A stretch of DNA of 22,184 nt from Pseudomonadota bacterium (GTDB lineage Bacteria > Pseudomonadota > Alphaproteobacteria > Acetobacterales > Acetobacteraceae): the NCBI GenBank assembly GCA_021807975.1, contig JAKBCJ010000018.1, positions 1 to 22,184 of the forward strand, given 5' to 3'. The notes beneath the pieces were generated by a model, which saw nothing but the letters and a program-made list of their open reading frames with translations, was not told where the DNA came from and did not search any database. Every line of letters starts with the position of its first letter. The first letter of the stretch is position 1. Shown one piece after another: positions 15,178 through 22,184 of the stretch. The position numbers and the translations under genes were made by a program.

Positions 15178-17061
15178 ATAGAGGTCGGGAAGGTTGCCCT
15201 CCCCGCCCTCCGAACCGTGCTGGCGGATCTCCCGCACACGGCTCTCCAGTCGGTGGTTTTACCTTCAAGAGGACTGGCTGACCGCATCCCGGGCTCCTTG
15301 CAGGCTGAACAACCCGAGTTTGGCAAAATAGGCGTTTGGCCATCGCACATGATCGGCCCCGTGTCTCTTCGATATTCCCTCCAGCCGCTGCTGGCGCCGC
15401 AGAATGCTCCGCAACCGGCGGCGCACCCAGCCGTCCACGAACCGGAAGGTCGGACGATAGCTGTGCTGGAAGTAACCAAACCAGCCCCGAAGGACCGGAT
15501 TGATGTCCGCGATTACCATGGCAAGCGCTTTCCCCACATTCCGCCCCGTCTTCGAGCGGATCGTATCCTTCAGCTTGTCCAGGCTCTTCTTACGCGGCCA
15601 GCGACGGTCGCGCTCGAAGTGGTAGCCGAGGAAATCGAATCCGTCCGTCCGGGCGTCCACCACCTTTGTCTTGACCGGGTGCAACGTCAGACCGGCTTTC
15701 TCTGTCCAGTCCCGCACCACTCCAAGCGCTTCGGCGGCTTGCTGTGGGCTTCGGCACAGCACCACGAAATCGTCCGCGTATCGCACCGTCTCGAACCCTT
15801 GTCCGGCCATCAAGCGGTCCAGCGGGTCCAAGTAGATGTTGCTCAGCAACGGCGAGATCACCGCACCCTGAGGCGTGCCCTGGTCCGGCACCCATTCACG
15901 GGTGTCTTCCAGCACACTCTGGCCGAGAAACGCCTCAACCAGTTTCAGGATCCGGCCATCGGCCACCTTGCACGCCACGAGGGCCAGCAGGCGGTCTTTC
16001 GGGATCGCGTCGAAGTAGCTCTTGAGATCGGCGTCAACAACGTGGATATATCCCGCTTTCAGCAGTTCATCCACGCGGCGCAGGGCATCCTTGCATCCCA
16101 TGCCCGGCCTGAACCCATAGCTTTGTGCGGCGAAGTCCCGCTCGTATATCGGTTCCAGCACCATGCGCAACGCCGTCTGGACCACCCTGTCCTGGATGGT
16201 CGGTATGCCCAAGGGACGCATCTCCTGACTTCCCGGCTTCGGAATGAAGTGCCTCCGGATCGCCTGAGGGCGGTAAGTGCCCATCCTCAGACTCTCACTC
16301 AGCCGTTCCAGGTTCGTGTCCAGTTGGCTCGCGTACTCTTCGATGCTCACGTGATCCACACCCGCCGCGCCGCGATTGACCTTTACCGCGGCAAACGCCG
16401 CCCGCAGCGTGGCGATGGGATAGAGCTTGTCGATCAGGCTATGCCATTTGCCGCCTTTGACCCCTTGTTCCAGGGTCGCCAGCATCCGCTCCGTCCAGAC
16501 CGTCGGTTCGGCCCTCGGCTGTCCATGCCTCGCCTCTCCGGCTCTTTTACCCGGGGTGGTCCCCGGGATTGTCACCGGTGTTTGTCCATCCGTTCCAGTC
16601 ATCGCGTCTCCACCTTCCTGCCCCCCTTCGCTCCCCCGGCGTTACCCGGCTTCGACGCTACTATGGAGGCTCTGACTCCCGCGCGTGGGACCGGCTTCCG
16701 GCCTGGATGGCCTTCCGCTGTTACCCCCTGCGATCGGACGCGCGGGTCTCTTCGCTTCACGTACCGCACCTTCCGGACTCTCCGTCTCCAACCACCGCAC
16801 CGCTCCCGCCGATCGCTTTGTCACCTGTCCTGTCAGCGTCGAGGGCTTCCCGTTTGTCTCGGGTCTGGGCTTCGCCGGTCCACCGGAGGCTCGCCAGACA
16901 GCACGGCCGAATCGAGTTCGTCATCCTACGGATTGTCCGTTCGCCTCGCGTTGCTCCCCACGCCACCTCACGGCAACGCAGTTACGGTCGGCTACAGGAC
17001 GGAAACAGGTTTCCCTGAAGGGGACTTTCACCTCTCTGATGTGATACGCTTGCGAACGCAC
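15178..17061 (-). mobile_element. Complete group II intron with encoded reverse transcriptase, 1884 bp
   Basis: Read on the minus strand, the element begins GTGCGTTCGC at 17061, matching the GUGYG 5' rule, and ends ...CCTCTAT at 15178 (AY end). Domain V is at 15212-15244 (GAGCCGTGTGCGGG ... CCGC ... CACGGTTC). Domain VI is at 15178-15211: a 13-bp stem capped by a GCAA tetraloop with one internal mismatch that leaves an adenosine at 15185, eight bases from the 3' end, as the branch point. The reverse-transcriptase gene lies between. Removing exactly this interval restores the AAA+ gene in frame without target duplication, which confirms both boundaries. Structure and open frame look intact, so it may be active. 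Confidence 0.95.
15265..16602 (-). CDS. ltrA: Group II intron reverse transcriptase/maturase, 445 aa
   Basis: It binds the intron RNA to help splicing and reverse-transcribes it during retrohoming. RT blocks occur in order: VKVNRGAAGVDHVSIEEY (73-90), IPKPGSQEMRPLGIPTIQDR (120-139), QSYGFRPGMGCKDAL, ADLKSYFDAI (191-200), the palm GTPQGAVISPLLSNIYLDPL (242-261) and the catalytic YADD (275-278). The maturase X domain covers about 335-400 (DKLKDTIRSKTGRNVG, INPVLRGWFGYF). After residue 405 only a short basic tail remains; there is no HNH endonuclease domain, so it is an En-minus type that would use replication forks or other nicks for priming. The stop is 20 bp before domain V, as expected. The gene looks intact. 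Confidence 0.96.
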   Translation of the reverse strand: MTGTDGQTPVTIPGTTPGKRAGEARHGQPRAEPTVWTERMLATLEQGVKGGKWHSLIDKLYPIATLRAAFAAVKVNRGAAGVDHVSIEEYASQLDTNLERLSESLRMGTYRPQAIRRHFIPKPGSQEMRPLGIPTIQDRVVQTALRMVLEPIYERDFAAQSYGFRPGMGCKDALRRVDELLKAGYIHVVDADLKSYFDAIPKDRLLALVACKVADGRILKLVEAFLGQSVLEDTREWVPDQGTPQGAVISPLLSNIYLDPLDRLMAGQGFETVRYADDFVVLCRSPQQAAEALGVVRDWTEKAGLTLHPVKTKVVDARTDGFDFLGYHFERDRRWPRKKSLDKLKDTIRSKTGRNVGKALAMVIADINPVLRGWFGYFQHSYRPTFRFVDGWVRRRLRSILRRQQRLEGISKRHGADHVRWPNAYFAKLGLFSLQGARDAVSQSS

Positions 17062-17534
17062 GATGGCCGGAGGAATGGCCGGTTAACGGATGCTCTCCAT
17101 GGGTTTCTCGAGCCAGCGTCCGCAAGCCGCTACATGGATGTCTATTTCGAGAGCGAATGCGACGTCAGCCATGTGATCTGGCTCGGGACGGCCAATGACC
17201 TCGACAGCGTGCCCGCCTCCCTCCGCGACCGCATGCGCATCCTCCGCATGCCGTCGCCGGGCCCCGGCCACCTGTCCTTGCTGGCGCCTGCGCTGCTGCG
17301 CCGCGCCGTCGCTGAGCGCGGGTTGCCGCAAGCATGGGCCACGCCGTTCGATGGCCTGGAGATGGACGCGCTGGCGTCCGCGTGGAAGGGCGGATCTCTC
17401 CGCAAGCTGCGGCGGCTGGTCGACGGAATCCTCGCCGCCCGCGACCGGCCAGTGGGTGCGCTGTCCTAACACCTACGCAGTCAGCAGTTTGATGTAGTAA
17501 TCTTCAGCGCGCATTGTAGGTAGAAACGCAAAAA

Positions 17535-17563
17535 GCCGGGGCGCCCTCATCGGGCGCCCCGGC
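17535..17563 (-). terminator. Very stable 12-bp hairpin, T tract on the minus strand
   Basis: GCCGGGGCGCCC (17535-17546) pairs perfectly with GGGCGCCCCGGC (17552-17563) across a TCATC loop. On the minus strand it is followed by TTTTTGCGTTT, a classic intrinsic terminator; on the plus strand it is followed by CGCGCTT, without a T run. It thus best ends a minus-strand transcript, while hairpin strength could also stop the AAA+ transcript. Confidence 0.65.
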
Positions 17564-17723
17564 CGCGCTTGGATCGCCATTTACTGCCGCCGTCCACCGC
17601 GGCCTCGTGCCGGGACTCGTTCACGACGCGTCGCCCCTTGCGGGAGCGGGAGCCTCTGTAGCGGGCCTGTCCCGGGCCCGGCCTTCTCGCATTCCTATCG
17701 TCGCCCGTTTCTTGGCGGGACAC
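17547..17723 (-). CDS. Possible small basic protein, 58 aa (low support)
   Basis: A minus-strand frame from GTG at 17723 encodes a very arginine-rich product (RNARRPGPGQARYRGSRSRK, then KWRSKRGRGAR at the end). Its TGA lies in the loop of the terminator at 17535-17563, which is an unusual but compact gene end and is the only thing that explains a terminator in this orientation. No clear ribosome site precedes the GTG and no ATG is available. In GC-rich DNA such arginine-rich frames also arise by chance. Confidence 0.22.
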   Translation of the reverse strand: MSRQETGDDRNARRPGPGQARYRGSRSRKGRRVVNESRHEAAVDGGSKWRSKRGRGAR

Positions 17724-17789
17724 AAGAATATCTACAAGGTCGTCGCACTATTTTTGGTTTACCACGAGGATTGGCACAATGACACAGGA

Positions 17790-17841
17790 CTATGTTGACA
17801 ACATCCAAGAACCGGCAGCCGGGCGCACAATGTCAACATAG
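17790..17841. repeat. 11-bp perfect inverted repeat upstream of the helicase gene
   Basis: CTATGTTGACA (17790-17800) and TGTCAACATAG (17831-17841) are perfect inverted copies separated by 30 bp. The left copy is also part of a 13-bp palindrome ATGTTGACAACAT (17792-17804). The site is about 100 bp before the helicase start. It may be a two-site operator, a hairpin in the leader, or the ends of a very small element. Confidence 0.5.
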
Positions 17842-17941
17842 TATCCCATAGAAGATTTTCAGACGTTAGATACGAAAAGGCTCGCGCGGGACATGCGGTG
17901 GGGTGAGCATCAGTTGTGCCCCCCGGATAAAATGAAGTGCC

Positions 17942-20419
17942 ATGCAGCTCTTTTTCGAAACCGCACGCCTGCGTTGGGAGGGCGTAACCAAATTCGGTGA
18001 CCCCGCCGTGCCCGCCCTCAAGGCGGCGGGTTTTCGCTGGGACCCCAAGCATGTTCGCTGGCAGACCGCGGATGTGCTGGCCGCGATGAAGTTACGCGAC
18101 TACGCCGATGACGGCACCCGCCTTCGCCTGGACGCGGAAGCGGCGGCGGCCCTCGAGGCGAAGGCGGCGGCCGACGCCGCGGCGACCCGTGCGGTGGCGG
18201 CCAGCCGGGCAACGGACGCGGATATCTTCCTTCCCTGCGGTCCCGGGCGCACCTTCCTGCCCTATCAGCGCGCCGGGATTGCTTTCGCGCTGGCGCGGCC
18301 AAACATGCTCATCGGCGACGATATGGGTCTCGGAAAGACGGCTCAGGCCATCGGCTTCGTCAACGCTGACGAGAGCCTGCGGAAAGTCCTGGTGATCTGC
18401 CCGGCATCGCTGGCCCGCAACTGGGTCCGTGAGTTCGGCTTCTTCGGCTCGCGGCCGCTCTCGACCGGCATCGCGACGATGAAGGAGGTGCCTGGCACGG
18501 ACATCGTCATCGCCACCTACGACGTGTTCTCGCGTTCCACCGCGGCTGCCGAAGCCATCCGTGCGGCGACATGGGATGTCCTTGTCCTCGACGAGGCGCA
18601 TTTCCTCAAGAACGGAGAGTCCAAACGCACCCGGGCCATCCTGGGCGCCAATGGCATCCAGGTGTCGAAACGCCGGATCTATCTGACCGGCACGCCGGTG
18701 ACGAACCGCCCGATCGAGCTGTGGCCGCTGGTGCACTCGCTCGCGCCTGCCGAATTTGACGACAAGTTTTCCTTTGCGCGCCGTTACTGCAACGCGCACC
18801 GCAATGACTATGGCTGGGACTTCTCGGGCGCGTCGAACCTCGAGGAACTTCAGGACCGGCTGCGCGCCACGGTGATGGTCCGCCGCCTCAAGAAGGACGT
18901 GCTGACCGAGTTGCCGCCCAAGCGTCGCCAGATGATCGAGCTCCCGGCCGATACGCCGGAGCTGCGCGCCGCCCTTCGGACCGAGGCGGAGTCCGAGGCC
19001 GGGCAGGACGCCCGTTTGGCCCGCCTGCGCGCCGCGGTGGCGGATTCCGAGAAGGACGGCCAGGACTACCAGGCTGCCGTGCAGGCGCTCCGGGCGGGCG
19101 CGCACGTACGCTTCACGGAGCTGGCCCGCGTCCGGCACCTGACAGCGATGGCCAAGGCCCCCGTCGTCGCCGGGCATGTGCGCGAGGTCGTGGAGGCGGG
19201 CGCCAAGGTGCTGGTATTCGCCCACCACAAGGACGTCGTGGACATCCTGCGCCGGGCACTTGCCGACCCCGGCGTGGTCGAGATCACCGGTGGCACCGCG
19301 CCCGCCAAGCGCCAGGGCATCGTCGATCGCTTCCAGCAGGACCCGGAGATCAGGGTGTTTGTCGGCAACATCATGGCGGCTGGCGTCGGCCTGACGCTGA
19401 CCGCCAGCGCGCACGTCGTCTTCGCCGAACTCGACTGGGCGCCGGGCAACCTGTCGCAGGCCGAGGACCGCGCGCACCGGCTGGGGCAGCGGAACGCGGT
19501 CCTGGTGCAGCACCTGGTCCTTGAAGGGTCTATCGACGCCAAGATGGCGAAAACGGTCATGGCGAAGCAGGAGGTCATCGACGCCGCGCTGGACAATGTC
19601 GAGGATCCCGAGGAGCGCGCGCGCCGCATCGCCGAGTTCCAGGCCGCCTTCGACGCCGAGGTCGAGGGGGCCCTGGAGAGCGCCAAGGCCCGCCAGGCCC
19701 TCTTCGGTGCCGCCGGACAAAAGCGTGAGGCCGATCGTGCGGCACGCAAGGCATCCCGGGCCGAAGCGATCGCGGAAGCCATCGAGCGGGCGGCAGCACG
19801 TGCGGCCGCCCGTGAGGACCGGATCAACGCCTCCATCGTCAAGATGGCCCAGGCCATCAAAGCCGGAGAGCCGCCGGACGATGCCGCGCGGGCCGCTATC
19901 ATTGCCGGTCTGGGGGTGCTGTCCGCGCTGGATCCGGACGGCGCCACGGAGCGTAACGACGCGGGCTACAACAAGCCGGACAGCTATCACGGCCACTTTC
20001 TGGCCCGTCTTGCCTCGCTGGACGACGCCCAGGCGATCGTCGGGCGGGACCTTGTCCGCAAGTATCAGCGTCAGCTTGATCCCGGGATCGTGGCGCTTGC
20101 GCTCGGAGAGCCGCTGCGCGAACGCAAGGCCACGAAGCCCGGGCATGCGGCGGCGGAAGGCGTGCCGTCAGAAGCCGTGGAAGCGCGTGCCCGGCCTGCT
20201 GAACCGAGTGCGGAAAAGAAGAAGGAACCTGCCACCACTGTGTCCACTGCTCCTCGGACTGGGAGCGGGGATCGAGTAGCAACGGAACCGAAAATTCGAT
20301 TCAGGCTGGAGACCGGGCAGAGCTGCAAGACCCGTGGAACCGCACACGACCCAACCCAGTCATCGGGCAATGCTTCGGCGGACGTCCAAGAGCAGTCATT
20401 TGCGCGCGCTGGTCAGTAG
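17942..20419 (+). CDS. SNF2-family DEAD/DEAH helicase (SMARCAL1/HARP-like), 825 aa
   Basis: It should be an ATP-dependent double-stranded DNA translocase; relatives anneal or remodel branched DNA. Residues 1-50 form a small module ending ALKAAGFRWDPKHVRWQT, like the short substrate-recognition motif found beside HARP-type ATPases and in topoisomerase-associated domains. An alanine-rich helical segment follows (60-90). Helicase motifs are complete: I GDDMGLGKT (125-133), Ia VICPASLARNW, II DEAH (217-220), III LTGTPVTN (248-255), IV KVLVFAHHKDVVD, V GVGLTLTASAHVVF, VI QAEDRAHRLGQ (506-516). A long charged, coiled-coil-like region covers about 540-650. The last 100 residues are low-complexity and probably disordered. 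The ribosome site is weak (GAAG). It follows the disrupted AAA+ gene on the same strand. Confidence 0.9.
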   Translation: MQLFFETARLRWEGVTKFGDPAVPALKAAGFRWDPKHVRWQTADVLAAMKLRDYADDGTRLRLDAEAAAALEAKAAADAAATRAVAASRATDADIFLPCGPGRTFLPYQRAGIAFALARPNMLIGDDMGLGKTAQAIGFVNADESLRKVLVICPASLARNWVREFGFFGSRPLSTGIATMKEVPGTDIVIATYDVFSRSTAAAEAIRAATWDVLVLDEAHFLKNGESKRTRAILGANGIQVSKRRIYLTGTPVTNRPIELWPLVHSLAPAEFDDKFSFARRYCNAHRNDYGWDFSGASNLEELQDRLRATVMVRRLKKDVLTELPPKRRQMIELPADTPELRAALRTEAESEAGQDARLARLRAAVADSEKDGQDYQAAVQALRAGAHVRFTELARVRHLTAMAKAPVVAGHVREVVEAGAKVLVFAHHKDVVDILRRALADPGVVEITGGTAPAKRQGIVDRFQQDPEIRVFVGNIMAAGVGLTLTASAHVVFAELDWAPGNLSQAEDRAHRLGQRNAVLVQHLVLEGSIDAKMAKTVMAKQEVIDAALDNVEDPEERARRIAEFQAAFDAEVEGALESAKARQALFGAAGQKREADRAARKASRAEAIAEAIERAAARAAAREDRINASIVKMAQAIKAGEPPDDAARAAIIAGLGVLSALDPDGATERNDAGYNKPDSYHGHFLARLASLDDAQAIVGRDLVRKYQRQLDPGIVALALGEPLRERKATKPGHAAAEGVPSEAVEARARPAEPSAEKKKEPATTVSTAPRTGSGDRVATEPKIRFRLETGQSCKTRGTAHDPTQSSGNASADVQEQSFARAGQ

Positions 20420-21022
20420 CTGCTCTGCGCCCATTGGGGTCATCACCCGGTCGGCAACCTGTGCCTGATAGCGGACATTCAGCGGGTGCGTTAGGCTCGC
20501 GCGCACAGCGCGCCGGGCCAAAGGAAGAGTTCGGGCATCGGAGACTCCCCACGCGCAGAGAACCACGTCGCGCCGAACGGTGTAAAGGGTCCTGACCCTA
20601 GCCATCCACCGAACACCAGCCTGCGTGGGCCCACCCCAAACGAGTTCGCAGCATGGTCGAGGACGGACCACAACCAGAATGGAGTCCGGTTATGAACGGG
20701 GACATATTGGGCGCCAGTTCAGACCGAACCGCAAACAAAGCCTCGAACGCGTCACGGATTGCACCATACCGCGCCTTGCAACCTGATTATTCGAGGCGTC
20801 TAACCGCCTCTTCGATCGAGTGGTCGACACTGCTCACGCCCCCCTTGACCACTGTTGCATCGTCTGAAAAATACTCGAGGCTCAGCCTTGGACGATCATG
20901 TATCTCGGGATCCGAAATTGGGCCTATCGGTTTGGATCAACGATCGCTGTATTGACTGGCGTGCTGGCGAGAAGAACTGAGAGAAGGCCGGTAAGGACGT
21001 TCCGATGCAAGCCGCCTCCATT
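20420..21022. other. 603 bp without a convincing gene
   Basis: No frame is recognisable. A minus-strand frame 20396-20671 overlaps the end of the helicase gene, and its last part (THPLNVRYQAQVADRV, then MTPMGAEQLLTSARK) looks protein-like, but the N-terminal part does not and no ribosome site is clear. A 48-codon minus-strand stretch around 20810-20950 (LSLEYFSDDATVVKGGVSSV) is also protein-like but has no start codon. These could be decayed gene remnants. Confidence 0.4.
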
Positions 21023-22184
21023 TCAACGAATAATTTCAGGCGGTCCGGGATTGGGCGGCGCCGGGATCACAACGAAGGTCACCTCTAACGCGAGGTCCGT
21101 GACGTGCGAGGTGCATCGCGTGTTGTCCCTAGCGTCCAAATGATCCGTATCGGTAAAAGCGCCCACTAGCGCGAAGCCCCATCCTCTCGGGGCCGGGCCG
21201 CCCGCTTGTGGCGGGGACTCAAGCCCCGGCATCACGCGGCGCCGGAACAGGTCCGTCACGTCCCACCGACCGCGCGGTCCGATCTTTCGGAAAGTGACGT
21301 CCAACAAGGACTTTGGGCGGTCATCCGGCAACGTACCCCAATCCACGCTCGGCACCCGCAGGAAGAGGCAGCCTTCGGGCTTCTCCTCCCGATCCCCGTT
21401 GCCATTGGTCCAACATGCCAAGGTGTCGACCAGGAAGCCGCCCTGCGTGAAGACGAGGGCGAAGCAGTCAGGAGTCTCGTTCTCGTTATAGCGGAGCACG
21501 ACCCGTTCCAGTTGCTTGAGACCGGGAAAGGACGTGAAAGGCTGAATATCGAAGTCGAACGCGAAACGCCTGACCCAGGACACGCAGGAATCGCTGTTCG
21601 AAACTTCGACCTGTCCCCACCCCGCATCGCCAAAAACACCGGGTCCGCTCGGTGGCGAGGCGTTGCGAGGACCTGCCCCACCGTGGCTGCAATCGATGCC
21701 GTGCCCGATAAACGTACCGATTACGGGCGTGTCGCTGAACGAGCGTATCGTATTGTTTTCGTTCCAGCCACTCACCCGCAAGACAACGGTCTGTCGGTCT
21801 ACGTCGAAGCTTGACCAGAACATCCGCTCGTCGCCGTTCGCGCCGGTCCAGGCGGCATAGATCCGGTTCTGGAACATAGCAAGCGACGGGCCTGTCGAGG
21901 AGCCGCCGCCGATTCCCACTTGCTGGGGAGCCCATTGCGCTCCGTCGAAACTAGACCAGAACATCCGCTGGTCTGCGCCCCCACCCTTCCATCCGGCAAA
22001 CAAACGGAGATCGGAGTTCGTCAAGCCAGTCTGGAAAACGGCCAGGGAGGGGCGGCCGCTGGAGCCGCCGCCGATACCGACCTGCTGCGGGGCCCAGGTT
22101 TGCCCGTCGAAGCTCGACCAAAACATGTGTTGGTCGCCATTCGCGCCGTTCCAGGCGGCGTAGAGGCGATTCTGGAACACGGCC
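21023..22184 (-). CDS. Repeat protein with propeller-type (lectin/sialidase-like) repeats and a distinct C-terminal domain (partial at right edge)
   Basis: The frame is open to the right edge, so the N-terminus is missing. The visible part starts with two complete repeats of 47-54 residues, each carrying an AAW/AGW strand, GxxADQR-MFWSSFDG, WAPQQV and GIGGGSS blocks, then a third repeat that stops after MFWSSFD. Such repeats build beta-propeller lectins related to PLL/fucose-binding proteins and BNR-like sugar-binding blades. At the third repeat the sequence switches to an unrelated beta-rich C-terminal region of about 255 residues with several cysteines (for example GHGIDCSHGG, SDSCVSW, ETPDCFAL, LACWTN), which I do not recognise. 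Secretion is likely but its signal is outside the window. A role in sugar binding or host/cell contact is inferred. Confidence 0.8.
   Translation of the reverse strand, partial: AVFQNRLYAAWNGANGDQHMFWSSFDGQTWAPQQVGIGGGSSGRPSLAVFQTGLTNSDLRLFAGWKGGGADQRMFWSSFDGAQWAPQQVGIGGGSSTGPSLAMFQNRIYAAWTGANGDERMFWSSFDVDRQTVVLRVSGWNENNTIRSFSDTPVIGTFIGHGIDCSHGGAGPRNASPPSGPGVFGDAGWGQVEVSNSDSCVSWVRRFAFDFDIQPFTSFPGLKQLERVVLRYNENETPDCFALVFTQGGFLVDTLACWTNGNGDREEKPEGCLFLRVPSVDWGTLPDDRPKSLLDVTFRKIGPRGRWDVTDLFRRRVMPGLESPPQAGGPAPRGWGFALVGAFTDTDHLDARDNTRCTSHVTDLALEVTFVVIPAPPNPGPPEIIR
21803..22184 (-). repeat. Tandem coding repeats of about 145-160 bp
   Basis: Three units are visible on the minus strand: from the edge to 22037, 22036-21875, and a truncated unit 21874-21803. 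They share nearly identical DNA in the parts encoding MFWSSFDG and WAPQQVGIGGGSS. The middle unit carries about 7 extra codons. Near-identity at DNA level indicates recent duplication or gene conversion and possible copy-number variation. Confidence 0.75.

Larger units (their letters stand above)
13948..17469 (+). pseudogene. Lon-like AAA+ ATPase gene, split by an antisense group II intron
   Basis: Exon-like parts are 13948-15177 (codons 1-410) and 17062-17469 (135 codons plus stop). Joined, they give a 545-aa protein in perfect frame. It has an N-terminal unrecognised region of about 300 residues, Walker A GEPGCGKT (338-345), YNCGAAADSS after it, Walker B IILDEL (D404/E405), then ARAA|DGRRNG across the break, LTDALHGFLEP, sensor-1 WLGTANDLDS and an arginine-finger-like SLRDRMR. 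This matches the ATPase half of Lon-type proteins; no Lon protease domain follows. The insertion separates Walker B from sensor 1, so ATPase activity should be lost. ATG 13948 is preferred for AGGAAAGG 10 bases upstream. The intron lies in the opposite strand and cannot be spliced from this mRNA. Confidence 0.85.
17470..17941. other. 472-bp gap between the AAA+ gene and the helicase
   Basis: It contains the GC-rich hairpin at 17535-17563, a possible small minus-strand frame at 17547-17723 and the inverted repeat at 17790-17841. The hairpin T tract points to minus-strand termination, so the gap probably separates the two plus-strand genes into different transcripts. Confidence 0.5.

Noticed and set aside
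14891..17804. Shared 14-mer TGTTGACAACATCC in the AAA+ gene (near 14893) and in the inverted repeat near 17794
   Set aside because: About one 14-base match by chance is expected in a window this size, and the first copy encodes conserved protein sequence.
20653..20955. Plus-strand 100-codon frame after the helicase
   Set aside because: Composition is unlike a protein of this genome, there is no convincing ribosome site, and nothing is recognisable.
1..22184. CRISPR array
   Set aside because: No regularly spaced repeats with unique spacers were seen; the only tandem repeats are coding ones at 21803-22184 and the short cluster at 10531-10565.

Overview
The window comes from a GC-rich Gram-negative bacterium. 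A KDO-8-phosphate synthase (outer-membrane lipopolysaccharide) and an MltB-type lytic transglycosylase show the Gram-negative envelope. The high GC, the Tat-like signal peptides and the orphan paralogous periplasmic binding proteins suggest an alphaproteobacterium, possibly Acetobacteraceae; that placement is inference.

Positions 1-9569 look like ordinary chromosome. In order: a lytic transglycosylase (minus, cut by the left edge), a small secreted protein, an orphan periplasmic substrate-binding protein (minus), a TIM-barrel amidohydrolase, kdsA (minus), a secreted CHAP-domain cell-wall hydrolase with a structured leader, a second orphan binding protein (minus), an NmrA-like Rossmann protein and an M20 amidohydrolase. 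The binding proteins and the two amidohydrolases suggest scavenging of amide or N-acyl compounds. No permease or ATPase genes are next to them.

At 10377-10441 lies only the 3' half of a tRNA-Ser(GCU) gene on the minus strand: anticodon loop, long variable arm, T arm, acceptor strand and CCA, with no 5' half. This is the expected distal attachment site of an element integrated in a tRNA gene. Its orientation puts the element to the right, so I read about 10442 to the right edge as a genomic island whose other end and integrase lie outside the window. Short TCGGCACA repeats sit just inside this end.

The island carries defence-type cargo, partly ruined. A minus-strand cassette of three tightly packed genes encodes an unrecognised 274-aa protein, a PIN-domain nuclease with a complete acidic active site, and a 124-aa helical protein. 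Divergent from it is the wreck of a DNA adenine methyltransferase fused to a restriction-endonuclease-like domain, with two frameshifts, an internal deletion and damaged motifs. Next is a Lon-like AAA+ ATPase gene split by a complete group II intron (15178-17061) in antisense orientation, so it cannot be spliced out of the host mRNA. After a 472-bp gap comes a SNF2-family (SMARCAL1-like) helicase.

The right end holds about 600 bp without a convincing gene, then a minus-strand repeat protein with propeller-type repeats (cut by the right edge) joined abruptly to an unrelated C-terminal region.

The best candidates for something new are the PIN three-gene cassette and the AAA+/helicase pair. The best-resolved structural observation is the antisense group II intron, whose opposite strand happens to stay open in the host reading frame.
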